A DNA stretch of 64,000 bases from Jutongia huaianensis (GCF_014384985.1 NZ_JACRSX010000006.1:1-64000), one strand, 5' to 3'; numbered from the stretch's first letter, positions 43,490 through 53,697 are shown. A program made the numbers and translations. Notes: generated from the letters alone by a model not told the origin.

Positions 43490-44935
43490 TTACTTCTTCC
43501 TGTGAAGAACCGGTGCCAGAAATGCCATCACAAATTCATTTTTTACCAGGATCAGGATCAGCAGATATACGACAGCACTTGCCAGAACGGCTGCTGCCAG
43601 GATCACAAAGGAAGACTGGAAAACCGAGGTGCATACCGTTCCGATCAGACCGATCGCGATCACTCCAAGAACAGGACCTTTAAGCATGTTCCATATTCCA
43701 TGCACCCTGATGTTTTTATCCATATACGGGATCTGTATGCAGATTCCGAGAAACTCTGAAATCGCGGTTGTCGTCGCCGCTCCATTCAGACCATACCGCG
43801 GGATCAGCACCAGATTGAGAATAATATTGATCAGTGCCGATACGATTCCTGCCCGCAGGCAGACACTTTCCCTGCCGCTGGGAATCATGATCATATTGCC
43901 CATCCAGCCTCCGATAAAGGAACACAGCAGCGCAATGGTCAAAATGTGAAGGGAGGTTACGGCTCCCAAAAAGTCTCTGCCGGCGATCACCTCAATGATC
44001 GCTCCCGTTACCACATTTAATCCCGCCAGACATGGAAGGCCCAAAACAATGATAAAATTTAAAGAATATTTTAAAAGACGGTTGATCTCATCATAATTCT
44101 TTTTGGCAAAATTTTCGGACAGCTGCGGCATTACAACCCATGCCACAGATGCGATCACCGTATTGACCAGATTGTAAATTTTTACAGAGGTACTGTACAG
44201 GCCGACCTCCGAAGCGTCTTTCATCAGACCGAGCATGGTCATATCTGAATTGCAGTAGATCGTCTGTGATAAGATCATGGCAAACAGCAAAAAAATGGGC
44301 GGAAGATGTTTTTTGAGATTTAAATTCCGCGTAAAACGAATGTCACAAAACTTTCTGCGGTAAGGAATATTGATCAGATATGCTCCACTGGAGGCAATGA
44401 CACTGATCACCGCATATTTCAGATAATCCTCCGGACGGTGAATAAAAAGAAACAGCAGTACGATGGAAAGACACTGCACTGCCACGGTTCTCACCGTAAT
44501 ATACCGGAAATCCTCCATCGCTGTATTGATCCAATCCGTTCCCAGTGTCGTAAACAGGATCGACGCACTCTGAATGCATATCAAAAGACGGTAATTTTCC
44601 AGCGGCTTTGCCACGATCAGGGTTACTCCCAGAGCGAGATATGCGATCAGCGTAGAAAACAGATTAATAGAAAAGATCTGACTTGCCATATTACTCAGCT
44701 CACTCCGGTCTTCCCTTACCTTCGCACACTCCCGGACCGCATAGGTCGTCACCCCCAGAGATGCGATCAACGAAAAATAACTGATAATGGAAGCACCAAA
44801 ATCAATTTTTCCTACATTTTCTCTCATTAAGACGCGGGAAATATAAGGAAATGTGATCAATGGATATATAATAGAGCATATTGATTTTATGGTATTAAAT
44901 ACCGCATTTTTGTTTACATTTTTTGTTTCTTTCAT
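43490..44935 (-). CDS. Wzx-type oligosaccharide flippase
   Basis: The 481-residue protein has about 12-14 membrane helices and the MATE/Wzx start (IKSICSIIYPLITFPYISRVLMRENVGKIDFGASIISYF, about residues 16-55). It also has LYSTSVKIYNLVNTV (near 247). It would flip undecaprenyl-linked oligosaccharide repeat units to the outer face. Its presence beside an ABC exporter is notable. Ribosome binding site AGGAAG. Confidence 0.9.
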   Translation of the reverse strand: MKETKNVNKNAVFNTIKSICSIIYPLITFPYISRVLMRENVGKIDFGASIISYFSLIASLGVTTYAVRECAKVREDRSELSNMASQIFSINLFSTLIAYLALGVTLIVAKPLENYRLLICIQSASILFTTLGTDWINTAMEDFRYITVRTVAVQCLSIVLLFLFIHRPEDYLKYAVISVIASSGAYLINIPYRRKFCDIRFTRNLNLKKHLPPIFLLFAMILSQTIYCNSDMTMLGLMKDASEVGLYSTSVKIYNLVNTVIASVAWVVMPQLSENFAKKNYDEINRLLKYSLNFIIVLGLPCLAGLNVVTGAIIEVIAGRDFLGAVTSLHILTIALLCSFIGGWMGNMIMIPSGRESVCLRAGIVSALINIILNLVLIPRYGLNGAATTTAISEFLGICIQIPYMDKNIRVHGIWNMLKGPVLGVIAIGLIGTVCTSVFQSSFVILAAAVLASAVVYLLILILVKNEFVMAFLAPVLHRKK

Positions 44936-44939
44936 ATTT

Positions 44940-45893
44940 TTACTTCCTGCATATAAAATTCTTAATTTCCATCAGCTTATTGACCATTTTCATAAAATGA
45001 TATCTTCTGCGGTACAGCTTCTGATATTCCTTCCAGTACGGCTTGTCCCGGTACTGTTTTGATACCAGCTCCTTGAGATTTTCCGTAGCGGAATACTGGG
45101 CATCCGTCATGGACAATTCCCAGTTGATCATCCATTCGGTAAAGAAGTTGATCAGAAGATTTTTCTGAATGATTTCCATATCCTCTGCGCTAAGTGCCTG
45201 ATTTTGTTCATAGGGCTCCAGCAGCTTCATGTAATTGACATAAAAGACCTGATACAGTCCATAGCTGACATCCTTTTTGGCCGGTGACAGAGATCTTCCG
45301 ATCCTCTGATTGCATACGACAATGTCATTTTTGCGATATGCTGTTTCATAGATTTTACGAACCTGCCACAAAGACAGCTCACAGCCCGCCGTATCCTTCT
45401 CCAGTGCTGCGCAGTCATCCTCCCAGATAGTAAATCCGCCGATCCAGGTGACATAATGCCCTTCTGTCACAACAAAGTCCCGGAAAGAAAAATGCTCCCG
45501 GCTTTGTCCCTTTCCCTGTCCGTTGCTTAAAAAAATGCATGGTCTGCTTTCCTGATATTCCTCTGCCAGATTACAGAGAAGCCTTAAGGTATCCTTATTC
45601 AGACATAAGGTATCGTTATTTAATTTGCGGAGAATTCCGGTTCCCCGGCTGAGTGCCAGCGGAAAATTCCGATCTCTTACATTTTGTTCATTCCGGAAAT
45701 AAACAATATGATCAGACTGACCGGCATATTGTCTTCCCATTTGCTCTGTATCGTCGTCGGAAGCATTATCCGATATCACGATTTCCACCTTTCCTTCCCG
45801 GAATTCCGGCTGTGCCATAATGGATTCCATGGTTATCTTCAGCTGCTCTACCCGGTTATAGGTTGGTATACAAATACTAACGAGTGGTTTCAT
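44940..45893 (-). CDS. Family 2 glycosyltransferase
   Basis: The 317-residue protein has a GT-A domain: PLVSICIPTYNRVEQLKIT (3-21), IVISDNASDDDTE (near 38-50) and LNNDTLCLNKDTL (near 92), where the usual DDD/DxD site reads NND. No membrane segment is seen. The donor sugar cannot be told. GGGGG/AAGGAG elements precede the ATG, which overlaps the acetyltransferase gene by 17 bp. Confidence 0.85.
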   Translation of the reverse strand: MKPLVSICIPTYNRVEQLKITMESIMAQPEFREGKVEIVISDNASDDDTEQMGRQYAGQSDHIVYFRNEQNVRDRNFPLALSRGTGILRKLNNDTLCLNKDTLRLLCNLAEEYQESRPCIFLSNGQGKGQSREHFSFRDFVVTEGHYVTWIGGFTIWEDDCAALEKDTAGCELSLWQVRKIYETAYRKNDIVVCNQRIGRSLSPAKKDVSYGLYQVFYVNYMKLLEPYEQNQALSAEDMEIIQKNLLINFFTEWMINWELSMTDAQYSATENLKELVSKQYRDKPYWKEYQKLYRRRYHFMKMVNKLMEIKNFICRK

Positions 45894-46524
45894 TCTCCTT
45901 GTCCCCCATTTTTTTTGGAAGTTCCTCCAGATACTTTACAAAATCCTTCTGACTCTCGACAAACAGATCCCGGTGCTCTTTCACAAATGCCTCGTCAATC
46001 TGCGAAAAATCGATCTCCAGCAGTTTCCCGCGAAGCTCCTCGTCAAACCGGTATCCCAGAACCTTTGCCGGCACTCCCGCGACAATCGCATAGGGCGGCA
46101 CGTCCTTTGTCACAATCGCTCCGGCTGCCACAACGGCACCTTGATGGATATGCACACCGGACATGATCATGGCACCGCAGCCGATCCATACATCATCATC
46201 CACCCGGATATCTCCCTTAGACCGGGCATCCATCCCATCCCGCGTGATCAGCTCCTGTACCGGATATGTCAGTAAATGATCCATGGGATGCTCTGCACTC
46301 AGAATAAACTTCACGCCATTGGCAATAGAGCAGAAGCTTCCTATGGTCAGCATGACATCCCGCCGTGTCATTTCTATGTCAATGGGACCGTAGGTATATC
46401 TTCCCACCCGGACACAGTCAATATCATAAACATTCGTGCATCTGGCTCCGTTATGTTTGTTGCGAAAACGCCAGACAACCTTTCGTTTCCATACCAGATA
46501 AATAAATTCTAAAAAACCTTTCAT
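45877..46524 (-). CDS. Left-handed beta-helix O-acetyltransferase (CatB/xenobiotic type)
   Basis: The 215-residue protein has hexapeptide repeats (IGSFCSIANGVKFIL, WIGCGAMIMSGVHIHQGAVVAAGAIV) and the family AEHPMD loop with the catalytic His near residue 79. It ends with IVAGVPAKVLGYRF (near 163-176). Such enzymes acetylate sugar hydroxyls from acetyl-CoA, so it probably decorates the surface polysaccharide. Its start overlaps the upstream transferase stop as ATGA. Confidence 0.9.
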   Translation of the reverse strand: MKGFLEFIYLVWKRKVVWRFRNKHNGARCTNVYDIDCVRVGRYTYGPIDIEMTRRDVMLTIGSFCSIANGVKFILSAEHPMDHLLTYPVQELITRDGMDARSKGDIRVDDDVWIGCGAMIMSGVHIHQGAVVAAGAIVTKDVPPYAIVAGVPAKVLGYRFDEELRGKLLEIDFSQIDEAFVKEHRDLFVESQKDFVKYLEELPKKMGDKENETTR

Positions 46525-47381
46525 ATATCCTCCTCTTTGAGCAGCCTATAATAAACCTTTGCAGCCTGCAGAATATTTTTCATCCGAAACTTCATAACCC
46601 TTCTGTGATCTCCCAGACTTTTGGTAGCTTTGCCATGATTGTGAAGCACCTGGATATCCGGCTGAAATACAATATCCACGTTGTTCTTCCGGCACCAGAA
46701 GCTTAAAATGTATTCTTCATAATAAAAATAAGTCTCCGGCGAAAAAATAACCGGCTTGCGGTCCATAAGCTCTCTGGAAAAGATCAGGCACGCTCCCATC
46801 GGCGCAATATTCTTCCGATAGGACAGATCTGTCACGGAAAGAGCGACATCCTTACTGTTTTTCCCCAGCAGCGCATAATAAAGCGGATAAAACCACAAAG
46901 CCAGTGTATTAAATAAAATAGTTCTTCGCACTCTATTCTTCGGAAGAACCATATTTTCATCAATGGGACTCTGATGGATTTTCAGAGTTGTGTGAAATAC
47001 ATCGGGACTTAAAATGCCAAAATGACTTTTTTCATATTCCCCGCGTACTTTCCGGATAAACTCCCGGTCCCGAAACAGCAGATCATTATTGGCAAATACC
47101 ACAAAGCTGCTATCCCAGTGCTTCACAGCATAATCGTAGGCAATATTATTTCCCGCAGAAAATCCAAGATTTTTTTCATTATGGAGAATATACACCTGCT
47201 CATTGGACTGATACATCTCCTGAAGACGTCCCAAAGAATCATTGACAGAAGCATTATCCATCACAACGATCTTCACACAGTCACTGTGTTCCAGTGCCAG
47301 GATCGAGTCAACACACTCCTGGGTTTCCTCAAAACAATTATAGTGTAAAACAATGAATGTAAAATATTCTTTTCTCTCCAT
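46521..47381 (-). CDS. Family 2 glycosyltransferase
   Basis: The 286-residue GT2 has FIVLHYNCFEETQECVDSI (about 9-27), VVMDNASVNDS (near 38-48), FANNDLLF (DxD-like, near 95-102) and MGACLIFSRELM (near 195-206). The layout resembles rhamnosyltransferase-type GT2s of the dTDP/CDP-sugar clusters, but the donor is not determinable. GGAGG lies 5 nt before ATG. Confidence 0.85.
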   Translation of the reverse strand: MERKEYFTFIVLHYNCFEETQECVDSILALEHSDCVKIVVMDNASVNDSLGRLQEMYQSNEQVYILHNEKNLGFSAGNNIAYDYAVKHWDSSFVVFANNDLLFRDREFIRKVRGEYEKSHFGILSPDVFHTTLKIHQSPIDENMVLPKNRVRRTILFNTLALWFYPLYYALLGKNSKDVALSVTDLSYRKNIAPMGACLIFSRELMDRKPVIFSPETYFYYEEYILSFWCRKNNVDIVFQPDIQVLHNHGKATKSLGDHRRVMKFRMKNILQAAKVYYRLLKEEDI

Positions 47382-47426
47382 TATAACCTCCGGTTTCCTG
47401 TCCGTTTTCTGTCTGCCATACGATTC

Positions 47427-48254
47427 CTATGAAAGCTCATTGGATTTCTCGGATCTGCTGTAAAATTTATTGATCAGTCCGGCGATCACAGGCGGCCAGA
47501 ATTTACAATACATAATGTAATTTTCTTTCTGCCGTGCATTGTCTCCAATAATCGCAGTCGTTGCAGACTCTTCATGGATCCGGTGGCTCATCAGAGGCTC
47601 CCCGCAATAGACAAACTGCCCCTTCTGTCTGGAAATATTTTCCCACGCCTCCCAGTCTTCACAGCTTCGGAACCCATTTTGAAAGATCGGTTTCTGCAGA
47701 TTGTCCATGCAAAAGGTCACCGCCGGACAACAGATCGGATCACCCAGAGATAAAATTCTCCGGCGGACAAACCGGCTTCCCTGAAATCCTTTGACCTTAA
47801 GGGGCGCCAGCATTTTTCTTTTGATATTCAGATTGACATTTTTATATACCTTTTCTCCGTTTCGCAGTTCCGAATAGCCGGTAAATCCGATCAATGGGTG
47901 TGATGCCTTTTCCATCTCTGCCAATACCGTCTGAAGATATGCCGGTTCATATGTGTCATCCTGATGGGCGATCGTGGCATACTTTGTATGCACATGCTCC
48001 AGTCCAAAATTCCAGTCCTGGGTAATACCGGATTCCCCTTCATTGATATACAGCTCGATCTGATACTGATCTGCCATTTTCCGGATCCGGTCATTTGGCG
48101 TTGAAGTCACCATAATGATCTTTGAGCGCAGCTTCTGGCCACGCAGGGATTGAATACATTCTTCCAGATATTCACTTTCTTTATATGCACATATGACAAA
48201 GGTATGTTCTTTCAATTGATTTTCCATTTTATCAACGCCGCCTTCCACTTTCAT
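47427..48254 (-). CDS. Family 2 glycosyltransferase
   Basis: The 275-residue protein contains TFVICAYKESEYLEECIQSL (about 18-37), IIMVTSTPNDR (near 46), IAHQDDTYEP (DxD region, near 94-103) and CEDWEAWENIS (near 198-208). This is the pattern of GT2 enzymes from capsule clusters. The start could also be the ATG at 48227, giving 266 residues, with GGAAGGCGG upstream but at long spacing. The choice between the two is open. Confidence 0.82.
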   Translation of the reverse strand: MKVEGGVDKMENQLKEHTFVICAYKESEYLEECIQSLRGQKLRSKIIMVTSTPNDRIRKMADQYQIELYINEGESGITQDWNFGLEHVHTKYATIAHQDDTYEPAYLQTVLAEMEKASHPLIGFTGYSELRNGEKVYKNVNLNIKRKMLAPLKVKGFQGSRFVRRRILSLGDPICCPAVTFCMDNLQKPIFQNGFRSCEDWEAWENISRQKGQFVYCGEPLMSHRIHEESATTAIIGDNARQKENYIMYCKFWPPVIAGLINKFYSRSEKSNELS

Positions 48255-48268
48255 CTGTCTCTTGCAAA

Positions 48269-49249
48269 TTATAACCAGGATATGATCCGGAACATCAGGG
48301 TGTCCAGATGAACCCTGTGCAGCAGCATGGTAACACCAACGCCCAGACGTATTTTGCTGCTCTGTCCTTTTGGTTTAAAAATGCCATAATAAGGATTTCT
48401 TTTGTAGTCCGGAAACTTCTGCTTCATATCTCCGAGCCAGAACTGATATTTCTTCTTCATCTTGGCCGGATGACAGCCATGACCATATGTGATCAGAGCA
48501 TTCACCATATTGGCTACATAGGTGTACTCGATCATCCGTCTCTTTTCCTCGGAGATCTTCTGCAGATCATATTTTTCCAGAAATACCCGGAACATCTCCG
48601 CAACGTATTTTTCATGCTCTCTGTCATAGGTCAGGGATTCCGTTGTGGAGAATGCATTAAACCGGTAATAATATCCAAAATAGTGAATGATCTTGTATTT
48701 CACATTTTCATAAAAGATAGCAATACTAAAATAAATGTCTTCTCCTACCCGCACCTTGGAAAAGTCAATGTCGTGCTCCCGGATAAATGCTGTCCGGAAC
48801 ATTTTGGCACATGCCAGCGGATAGCAGACAAGCGTCCAGGCACTGTCTTTAATATCATGTAGAACCTTTTTTCCCTCAATATCCTTGGTAAATCCGGCCA
48901 CCACAATATCATATGGCTCCTTTTCCACCTCTGACATAAATCTGAAAATATAGTCCTGCGCAATATAATCATCGCTGTCCACAAACATGAAATACTCTCC
49001 GGAAGCCTGTTTCAGCGCACGCATCCGGCTTCTTCCCTGTCCCATGTTCTCTTCATTTTCTAATACAACAATCTTCTCCGGATATTTTCCCCGGTATTCC
49101 TCCAGAATCTCCCGGCTGTTATCCGGACTGCAGTCGTTGACACAGATGACCTCATAGCTTCCGTAATCCTGACTCATCACACTGTCCAGACATTTCCGCA
49201 GATATTTTTCTGCATTATATACCGGAATAATAATTGATACTTTATCCAT
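48269..49249 (-). CDS. Family 2 glycosyltransferase
   Basis: The 326-residue GT2 begins DKVSIIIPVYNAEKYLRKC (2-20), with VICVNDCSPDNS (near 34-45), FMFVDSDDYIAQD (DxD site, near 82-94) and VGEDIYF (near 170, the acceptor ED motif). This is the common capsule-type GT2 with a helical C-terminus. The ATG at 49249 has GGGGGAC upstream and is preferred over the ATG at 49294. Confidence 0.88.
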   Translation of the reverse strand: MDKVSIIIPVYNAEKYLRKCLDSVMSQDYGSYEVICVNDCSPDNSREILEEYRGKYPEKIVVLENEENMGQGRSRMRALKQASGEYFMFVDSDDYIAQDYIFRFMSEVEKEPYDIVVAGFTKDIEGKKVLHDIKDSAWTLVCYPLACAKMFRTAFIREHDIDFSKVRVGEDIYFSIAIFYENVKYKIIHYFGYYYRFNAFSTTESLTYDREHEKYVAEMFRVFLEKYDLQKISEEKRRMIEYTYVANMVNALITYGHGCHPAKMKKKYQFWLGDMKQKFPDYKRNPYYGIFKPKGQSSKIRLGVGVTMLLHRVHLDTLMFRIISWL

Positions 49250-49262
49250 AATCTGTCCCCCG

Positions 49263-50303
49263 TTATCTCTCCGCTGCATAATGTAATACAGCACCTGCTG
49301 CCGTCGTCAGAACCAATGCCAGCCCCATATGCACATACACATCCATTCGCCCGCCAAAACAATAAATCAATAACTGCTGTAACGGAAAAGCACACAGGTA
49401 TATCGTATAGGAAAAACGTCCTCCAAACGCCAGTCGGCTGCTGCACTGCTTTCCCATAAATGCCAGATATACCAGCACATAAGGATAAAAGATCCAGACT
49501 GCGGCAACGGGCATGGATAAAAGGAAGCTGACCACCATCCCTGCCAGCGAGAGGAGAAACAGCCGGAAATCAACCGGTACCTTATCCCGGTATACATATA
49601 AAACGTGCCCCAGCAAAAAGAAATATACCGGACGGAGTGCTGCGCTTAAAAGTCCGATCCCAAGCATTGAACAAATCCGGAAGCCGATCACCGCAGCAGC
49701 CAGATACAATGCCATCACACCGAGAATTCTCTTTTTTTGCAGAAGTCCCAGCCGGTAGATCACATAACACGCCACATAGCAGAGAACCTCTACCGGCAGT
49801 GTCCACAATGCCCCATTGACCACACTTCCATAGAAATTGTGCGAAAAAACACCCGGCAGATTATGCTGCAATACAAATATGGCATTGAGAAGATAACGCC
49901 ACGTCATGCTGCTGGTGAAATATTCTCCCAGAGGAAGTGTCGTAATACATGCACCCATAATGATCGAAAGGACCACTACTGCTGCCAGAGGCGGCCACAC
50001 CCGGCGGAAACGTGCCTTAAAAAACTTCCCGGCTTTTTGGGTCCGTTCCATGCTTTTGGCAATAAAAATACCGCTGGCCAAAAAGAACAGGCTGACTGCC
50101 ATGGTTCCAAAATCCAGCTGCTGCCCCGTGATCACCCGGATCCACTCTCCATTGGACCCATTCAGATCAAAGGAATGATGTACGATCACAAGCCAGGCAG
50201 CCAGAAATTTCATCAGATCCAGATTGTTGCTTTTCCGGCGAAGCTGACTTTCCAGATAAAGGCCTTGTTTCTTCTCTGTAATTCCACTCATATTGATACT
50301 CAT
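49263..50303 (-). CDS. Acyltransferase family 3 membrane protein
   Basis: The 346-residue protein has about ten helices and the family start LDLMKFLAAWLVIVHHSF (about 29-46, with the catalytic-type His pair). An Arg-rich loop FFKARFRRVWPPL lies near 92-104. Such enzymes O-acylate, often acetylate, sugars of exopolysaccharides across the membrane. Together with the beta-helix acetyltransferase it suggests a heavily acylated glycan. GGGAG is close to the first ATG, so an ATG at 50291 is also possible. Confidence 0.88.
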   Translation of the reverse strand: MSINMSGITEKKQGLYLESQLRRKSNNLDLMKFLAAWLVIVHHSFDLNGSNGEWIRVITGQQLDFGTMAVSLFFLASGIFIAKSMERTQKAGKFFKARFRRVWPPLAAVVVLSIIMGACITTLPLGEYFTSSMTWRYLLNAIFVLQHNLPGVFSHNFYGSVVNGALWTLPVEVLCYVACYVIYRLGLLQKKRILGVMALYLAAAVIGFRICSMLGIGLLSAALRPVYFFLLGHVLYVYRDKVPVDFRLFLLSLAGMVVSFLLSMPVAAVWIFYPYVLVYLAFMGKQCSSRLAFGGRFSYTIYLCAFPLQQLLIYCFGGRMDVYVHMGLALVLTTAAGAVLHYAAER

Positions 50304-50325
50304 TCTCCCATATTAAGGTACTTCG

Positions 50326-50703
50326 TTATTTTTCTTCTTTGATTTCCGCTTCCAGCTTCTGATAAGTATCGTACATATCCTTCCGGATAATGGCAATCTC
50401 CTGTGCTGTCTTTTTTACCTTGTCCTGAAGATTGCTGACCGCAATGGATAAGGAAAAGATCACAACGATCGACAGACAAAAGCCCAGGAAAAACAGCATA
50501 TTGACCGCCGATGTAATCCCCAGTGCTCCCGACAGCAGGATCAGTAAGCGTGGGAAGATCGTGAGCACCAGAACACACAGTGCCACAAGCAGCCATAATA
50601 ATGCATAGCGGAAATCTATAATCTTTTTTCGAACTAAATTAATAATATACATCATCGCTATCAAGATAACGACGATCAACAAAATTTGAAGCTTTACAGA
50701 CAT
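50326..50703 (-). CDS. DUF2304 membrane protein
   Basis: The 125-residue protein has three membrane helices (about 5-22, 33-50, 65-88) with FRYALLWLLVALCVLVL between, then a C-terminal coiled coil (NLQDKVKKTAQEIAIIRKD). It matches DUF2304, which is almost always coded beside DPM1-like GT2 genes, as here (50716-51405). It may form a membrane anchor or partner for that transferase. AAAGGAG lies upstream of ATG. Confidence 0.85.
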   Translation of the reverse strand: MSVKLQILLIVVILIAMMYIINLVRKKIIDFRYALLWLLVALCVLVLTIFPRLLILLSGALGITSAVNMLFFLGFCLSIVVIFSLSIAVSNLQDKVKKTAQEIAIIRKDMYDTYQKLEAEIKEEK

Positions 50704-50715
50704 TATCCTTCTCCT

Positions 50716-51405
50716 TTATTTTTTCATTCGGGCGATCACTACGGCAAAACTTACCTTGATCATATAATAAACACTGTTCCTTAACGAAATAGAGGAGATT
50801 CCCTCTTCTCTCTCGTTCATCACAACCGGTATTTCCGTCACTTTATGCTTCTCAGACAATACTGTCACAACGCTCTCCGGCTCCGGATAATCCTTTGGAT
50901 ATTCATTGGTGAATTTCTTTAACAGCTTCCGGTTGATCATCCGCATTCCCGACGTAGGATCTGTCACCGTTTTACCGGTCAACAGCTTAATGAGCAATGA
51001 AAAATATCGTATACCTATCCGTCGAAGTCCTGATGACTGGAACCCTTCCTTTTCTATAAAACGGGAACCGATCACCATGTCAGACTCTGTCTCCTCCAGA
51101 ACCTTTGCCATCTGAGCAAGAAATTTGGCACTGTGCTGTCCATCCCCATCGAATTGCACAGCCAGGTCATAGCCATGATAATAGGCATAACGATATCCCG
51201 TCTGAACAGCTCCGCCAATGCCCAGATTGACCGGAAGGTTCAGATAGCTGAAGCCCTTTTCCCGGCACATCCCCAGGGTGTTGTCTGTGGAGCAGTCATT
51301 CACAATAATATAATCAAAGTCAGGTGCGTTCTCCCTGATATCCCGCACCGTCTTCTCCAGATTTCCCTCTTCATTGTATGCCGGAATGACAATAATCTTT
51401 TTCAT
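50716..51405 (-). CDS. DPM1-like family 2 glycosyltransferase without membrane anchor
   Basis: The 229-residue protein has KIIVIPAYNEEGNLEKTV (2-19), IIVNDCSTDNT (near 33-43), VQFDGDGQHSAKF (DGDGQH donor-metal site, near 87-99) and DPTSGMRMINR (near 146-156). This is the dolichol-/polyprenyl-phosphate-mannose synthase pattern. Since it lacks membrane helices, the neighbouring DUF2304 protein probably tethers it. It would make a polyprenyl-phosphate sugar for the GT-C proteins YfhO or DUF2142 in the cluster. Confidence 0.9.
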   Translation of the reverse strand: MKKIIVIPAYNEEGNLEKTVRDIRENAPDFDYIIVNDCSTDNTLGMCREKGFSYLNLPVNLGIGGAVQTGYRYAYYHGYDLAVQFDGDGQHSAKFLAQMAKVLEETESDMVIGSRFIEKEGFQSSGLRRIGIRYFSLLIKLLTGKTVTDPTSGMRMINRKLLKKFTNEYPKDYPEPESVVTVLSEKHKVTEIPVVMNEREEGISSISLRNSVYYMIKVSFAVVIARMKK

Positions 51406-51438
51406 ATAAATGTACTCCTATCATTCATTATTTCCATT

Positions 51439-53625
51439 TTACAGGAACTCTGTAATCATGCAGCTTGCAAGTGCAATGGATATCACCATAGACGCTCCCT
51501 GAATATAGCGATCCACCTTATCGCTTCTCGGAATGGTCAGGAACCGGATCTGTCCCAGTGTCAAAAAGAGCGGTGTCACGATCGGCCAGAGATAGCGTCC
51601 TTGACATCCCTCAATAGAGGCAGAACCTACGGCACTAAACATTACATACATTGCCGTTGCAACACAGCATGCGGTGATAAACGCCAGCGGTAAAATCGCG
51701 ATCTTAACCGGACAGCCTACGGTTTTCACATCCTCCTTGCGGCGGTCAAGGATCGTTACAGCCACAAGCCATATAATACAAGGCATTCCCAGTGTCGGAA
51801 TACTCAGATAATATGCTGTCTGGACAATAAATGTCTTAAACATAGTCGGGTTCAGATATTGATAACGCAGGAAGAACAGAAGCACCTCCGTATATTTCTT
51901 TGGATTGGCCATAATATACTGAATCTGTCCAACCGCATTGACATCCTCGCCTCCGCGGATATCGCCTCTGCCCAGACCGCCTCCGAAGATCAGAACCGAG
52001 AATCCGATAACCGCCAGAATGACAATGCCTCCAAAGAAGCATCGGTAGATCCGGCGCCATTTGACATTTTTGAACTTGCAGGCAGGCAGAAAGGCTGCCA
52101 GACCCAGAAGCGGAATATATACCGGCTTCACGATCATACCGATCAGGAACGTTCCAAAGATCAATATAATATCCTTAAGGGTCAGTATCTTTTCGGGATG
52201 CTGGTATTCCCCGATCAGATAGGCAATGGAATAGGCGATCAGCGAGATCAGCCAGTAGTCATAATTATAATTACATACAATAAACACCGCTCCCGGCATC
52301 AGTGCCACGGCTGCCATGATCATTTTGCCAGACTTCAGATGACGCATTCCCAGATAGATGATCACAAGATAAAACAGGGCACTTGCAAGTCTTCCCAGAA
52401 CGATCATCGCCGACAGCGGAATCCCCAGACCTCTCGTGATAAAAAACACAAGGATCACCGGAAGATATACCAGTGAGTTATATTTTATGGATACTTCTTC
52501 CTGTTCCGTTTTCGTTACACGGGCTGCCGGATCGTTAAATATATTCTTGATACCGGACACATTGGAATCGGAGTAAATTTTAAGCTGGCCGGAGAAACAG
52601 GTCATATAAAAATCTTCCTCCGACAACGCCAGCGTATTATTCTGGAGATGAGAGGCTCCCGCCGCATTCAGATAATGGATCTGGTCATCCCACGACACAT
52701 TGAGACGCAATGGCAGAAGCAGGGTAAGTCCCAGACAAAGAATCACGCCACAGCGCAGGAATAATACTTCAAAGGTTCTCTTTTGGGCCAGAAACAGATA
52801 TTTGATGATCTCAAAGCCGATCAGGCCAAGCATCGCACCATAGATCACACTTTTGGAGGTACACTGCCAGCTTCCGTGATGAACTGCCATGACATAGAGA
52901 TTCCGCAGAACCCATCCACAGACAACCGCACCTACATACAACAATGCCATGATCAGAACATGCTTTGGATGGTGCTGCAGATAAGAGCCGAGATTTTTGA
53001 AGGAGTCTTTGCATTTGTTGATAAGCAGCTCGGTCTTTTCCCGCTTCGCAAGCCAGCAGGATACAAGGATCAGCACAACCACAAATGCTGCCACCTTCTT
53101 TTGCAGAGGACCTTCCTCGCCCCCCTGTGTTTTCTGAAGATGATCAATGTATACGGAATCCAGCGAGAAATCCTGATCGGAAGAAATCCGCAGGCGATTG
53201 ACCGGTTTGTGATTCAGATATGTCTTTTCTGCATACTGCCCCGCCGGTACACCGATCGTAATCTCCTCCACCTTCTCGTCATTATAGAATGACTGCACCT
53301 GGAAATTGGTATCCACCGCAGCCTCTGCACTGAGATTCAGCCACAGGACACGGATGGCTCTGTCATCAAATGTATAATCAATATAATGGGTGTCTGCATC
53401 TTCAATATGGTAATTATTGTCGGCCACCGTATAGCCTGCCACAGACTGCTCTCCCGGATATTCCAGAATGCTCTCCTGAGAATATACATTCAGGGAATGA
53501 TATACGATCATTCCAAATAATACTGCGATAATACACAATATCGTCAGGTTTCTGGGATAATGTATTACCGTCTGTTTTCTTGTGTTTCTGTTGTTCTTAC
53601 CCTTTGTTTTCTTTTTTGAAGACAT
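51439..53625 (-). CDS. DUF2142-like polytopic membrane protein
   Basis: The 728-residue protein has an N-terminal basic stretch, one membrane helix (about 27-45), an extracellular beta-rich domain (about 50-165), then about eleven helices. An acidic motif NVSWDDQIHYLNAAG (near 310-324) matches the DUF2142 family, putative GT-C glycosyltransferases using polyprenyl-phosphate donors. Its position next to a DPM1-like gene fits. The ATG at 53625 is preferred (GGGGGAACAGA upstream) over one at 53646. Confidence 0.8.
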   Translation of the reverse strand: MSSKKKTKGKNNRNTRKQTVIHYPRNLTILCIIAVLFGMIVYHSLNVYSQESILEYPGEQSVAGYTVADNNYHIEDADTHYIDYTFDDRAIRVLWLNLSAEAAVDTNFQVQSFYNDEKVEEITIGVPAGQYAEKTYLNHKPVNRLRISSDQDFSLDSVYIDHLQKTQGGEEGPLQKKVAAFVVVLILVSCWLAKREKTELLINKCKDSFKNLGSYLQHHPKHVLIMALLYVGAVVCGWVLRNLYVMAVHHGSWQCTSKSVIYGAMLGLIGFEIIKYLFLAQKRTFEVLFLRCGVILCLGLTLLLPLRLNVSWDDQIHYLNAAGASHLQNNTLALSEEDFYMTCFSGQLKIYSDSNVSGIKNIFNDPAARVTKTEQEEVSIKYNSLVYLPVILVFFITRGLGIPLSAMIVLGRLASALFYLVIIYLGMRHLKSGKMIMAAVALMPGAVFIVCNYNYDYWLISLIAYSIAYLIGEYQHPEKILTLKDIILIFGTFLIGMIVKPVYIPLLGLAAFLPACKFKNVKWRRIYRCFFGGIVILAVIGFSVLIFGGGLGRGDIRGGEDVNAVGQIQYIMANPKKYTEVLLFFLRYQYLNPTMFKTFIVQTAYYLSIPTLGMPCIIWLVAVTILDRRKEDVKTVGCPVKIAILPLAFITACCVATAMYVMFSAVGSASIEGCQGRYLWPIVTPLFLTLGQIRFLTIPRSDKVDRYIQGASMVISIALASCMITEFL

Positions 53626-53697
53626 TCTGTTCCCCCATTCTGCCACCCTTGCAGCAAATCAAATATCGACGCCCCGGACTCCGGTTTCTAAAAACTT

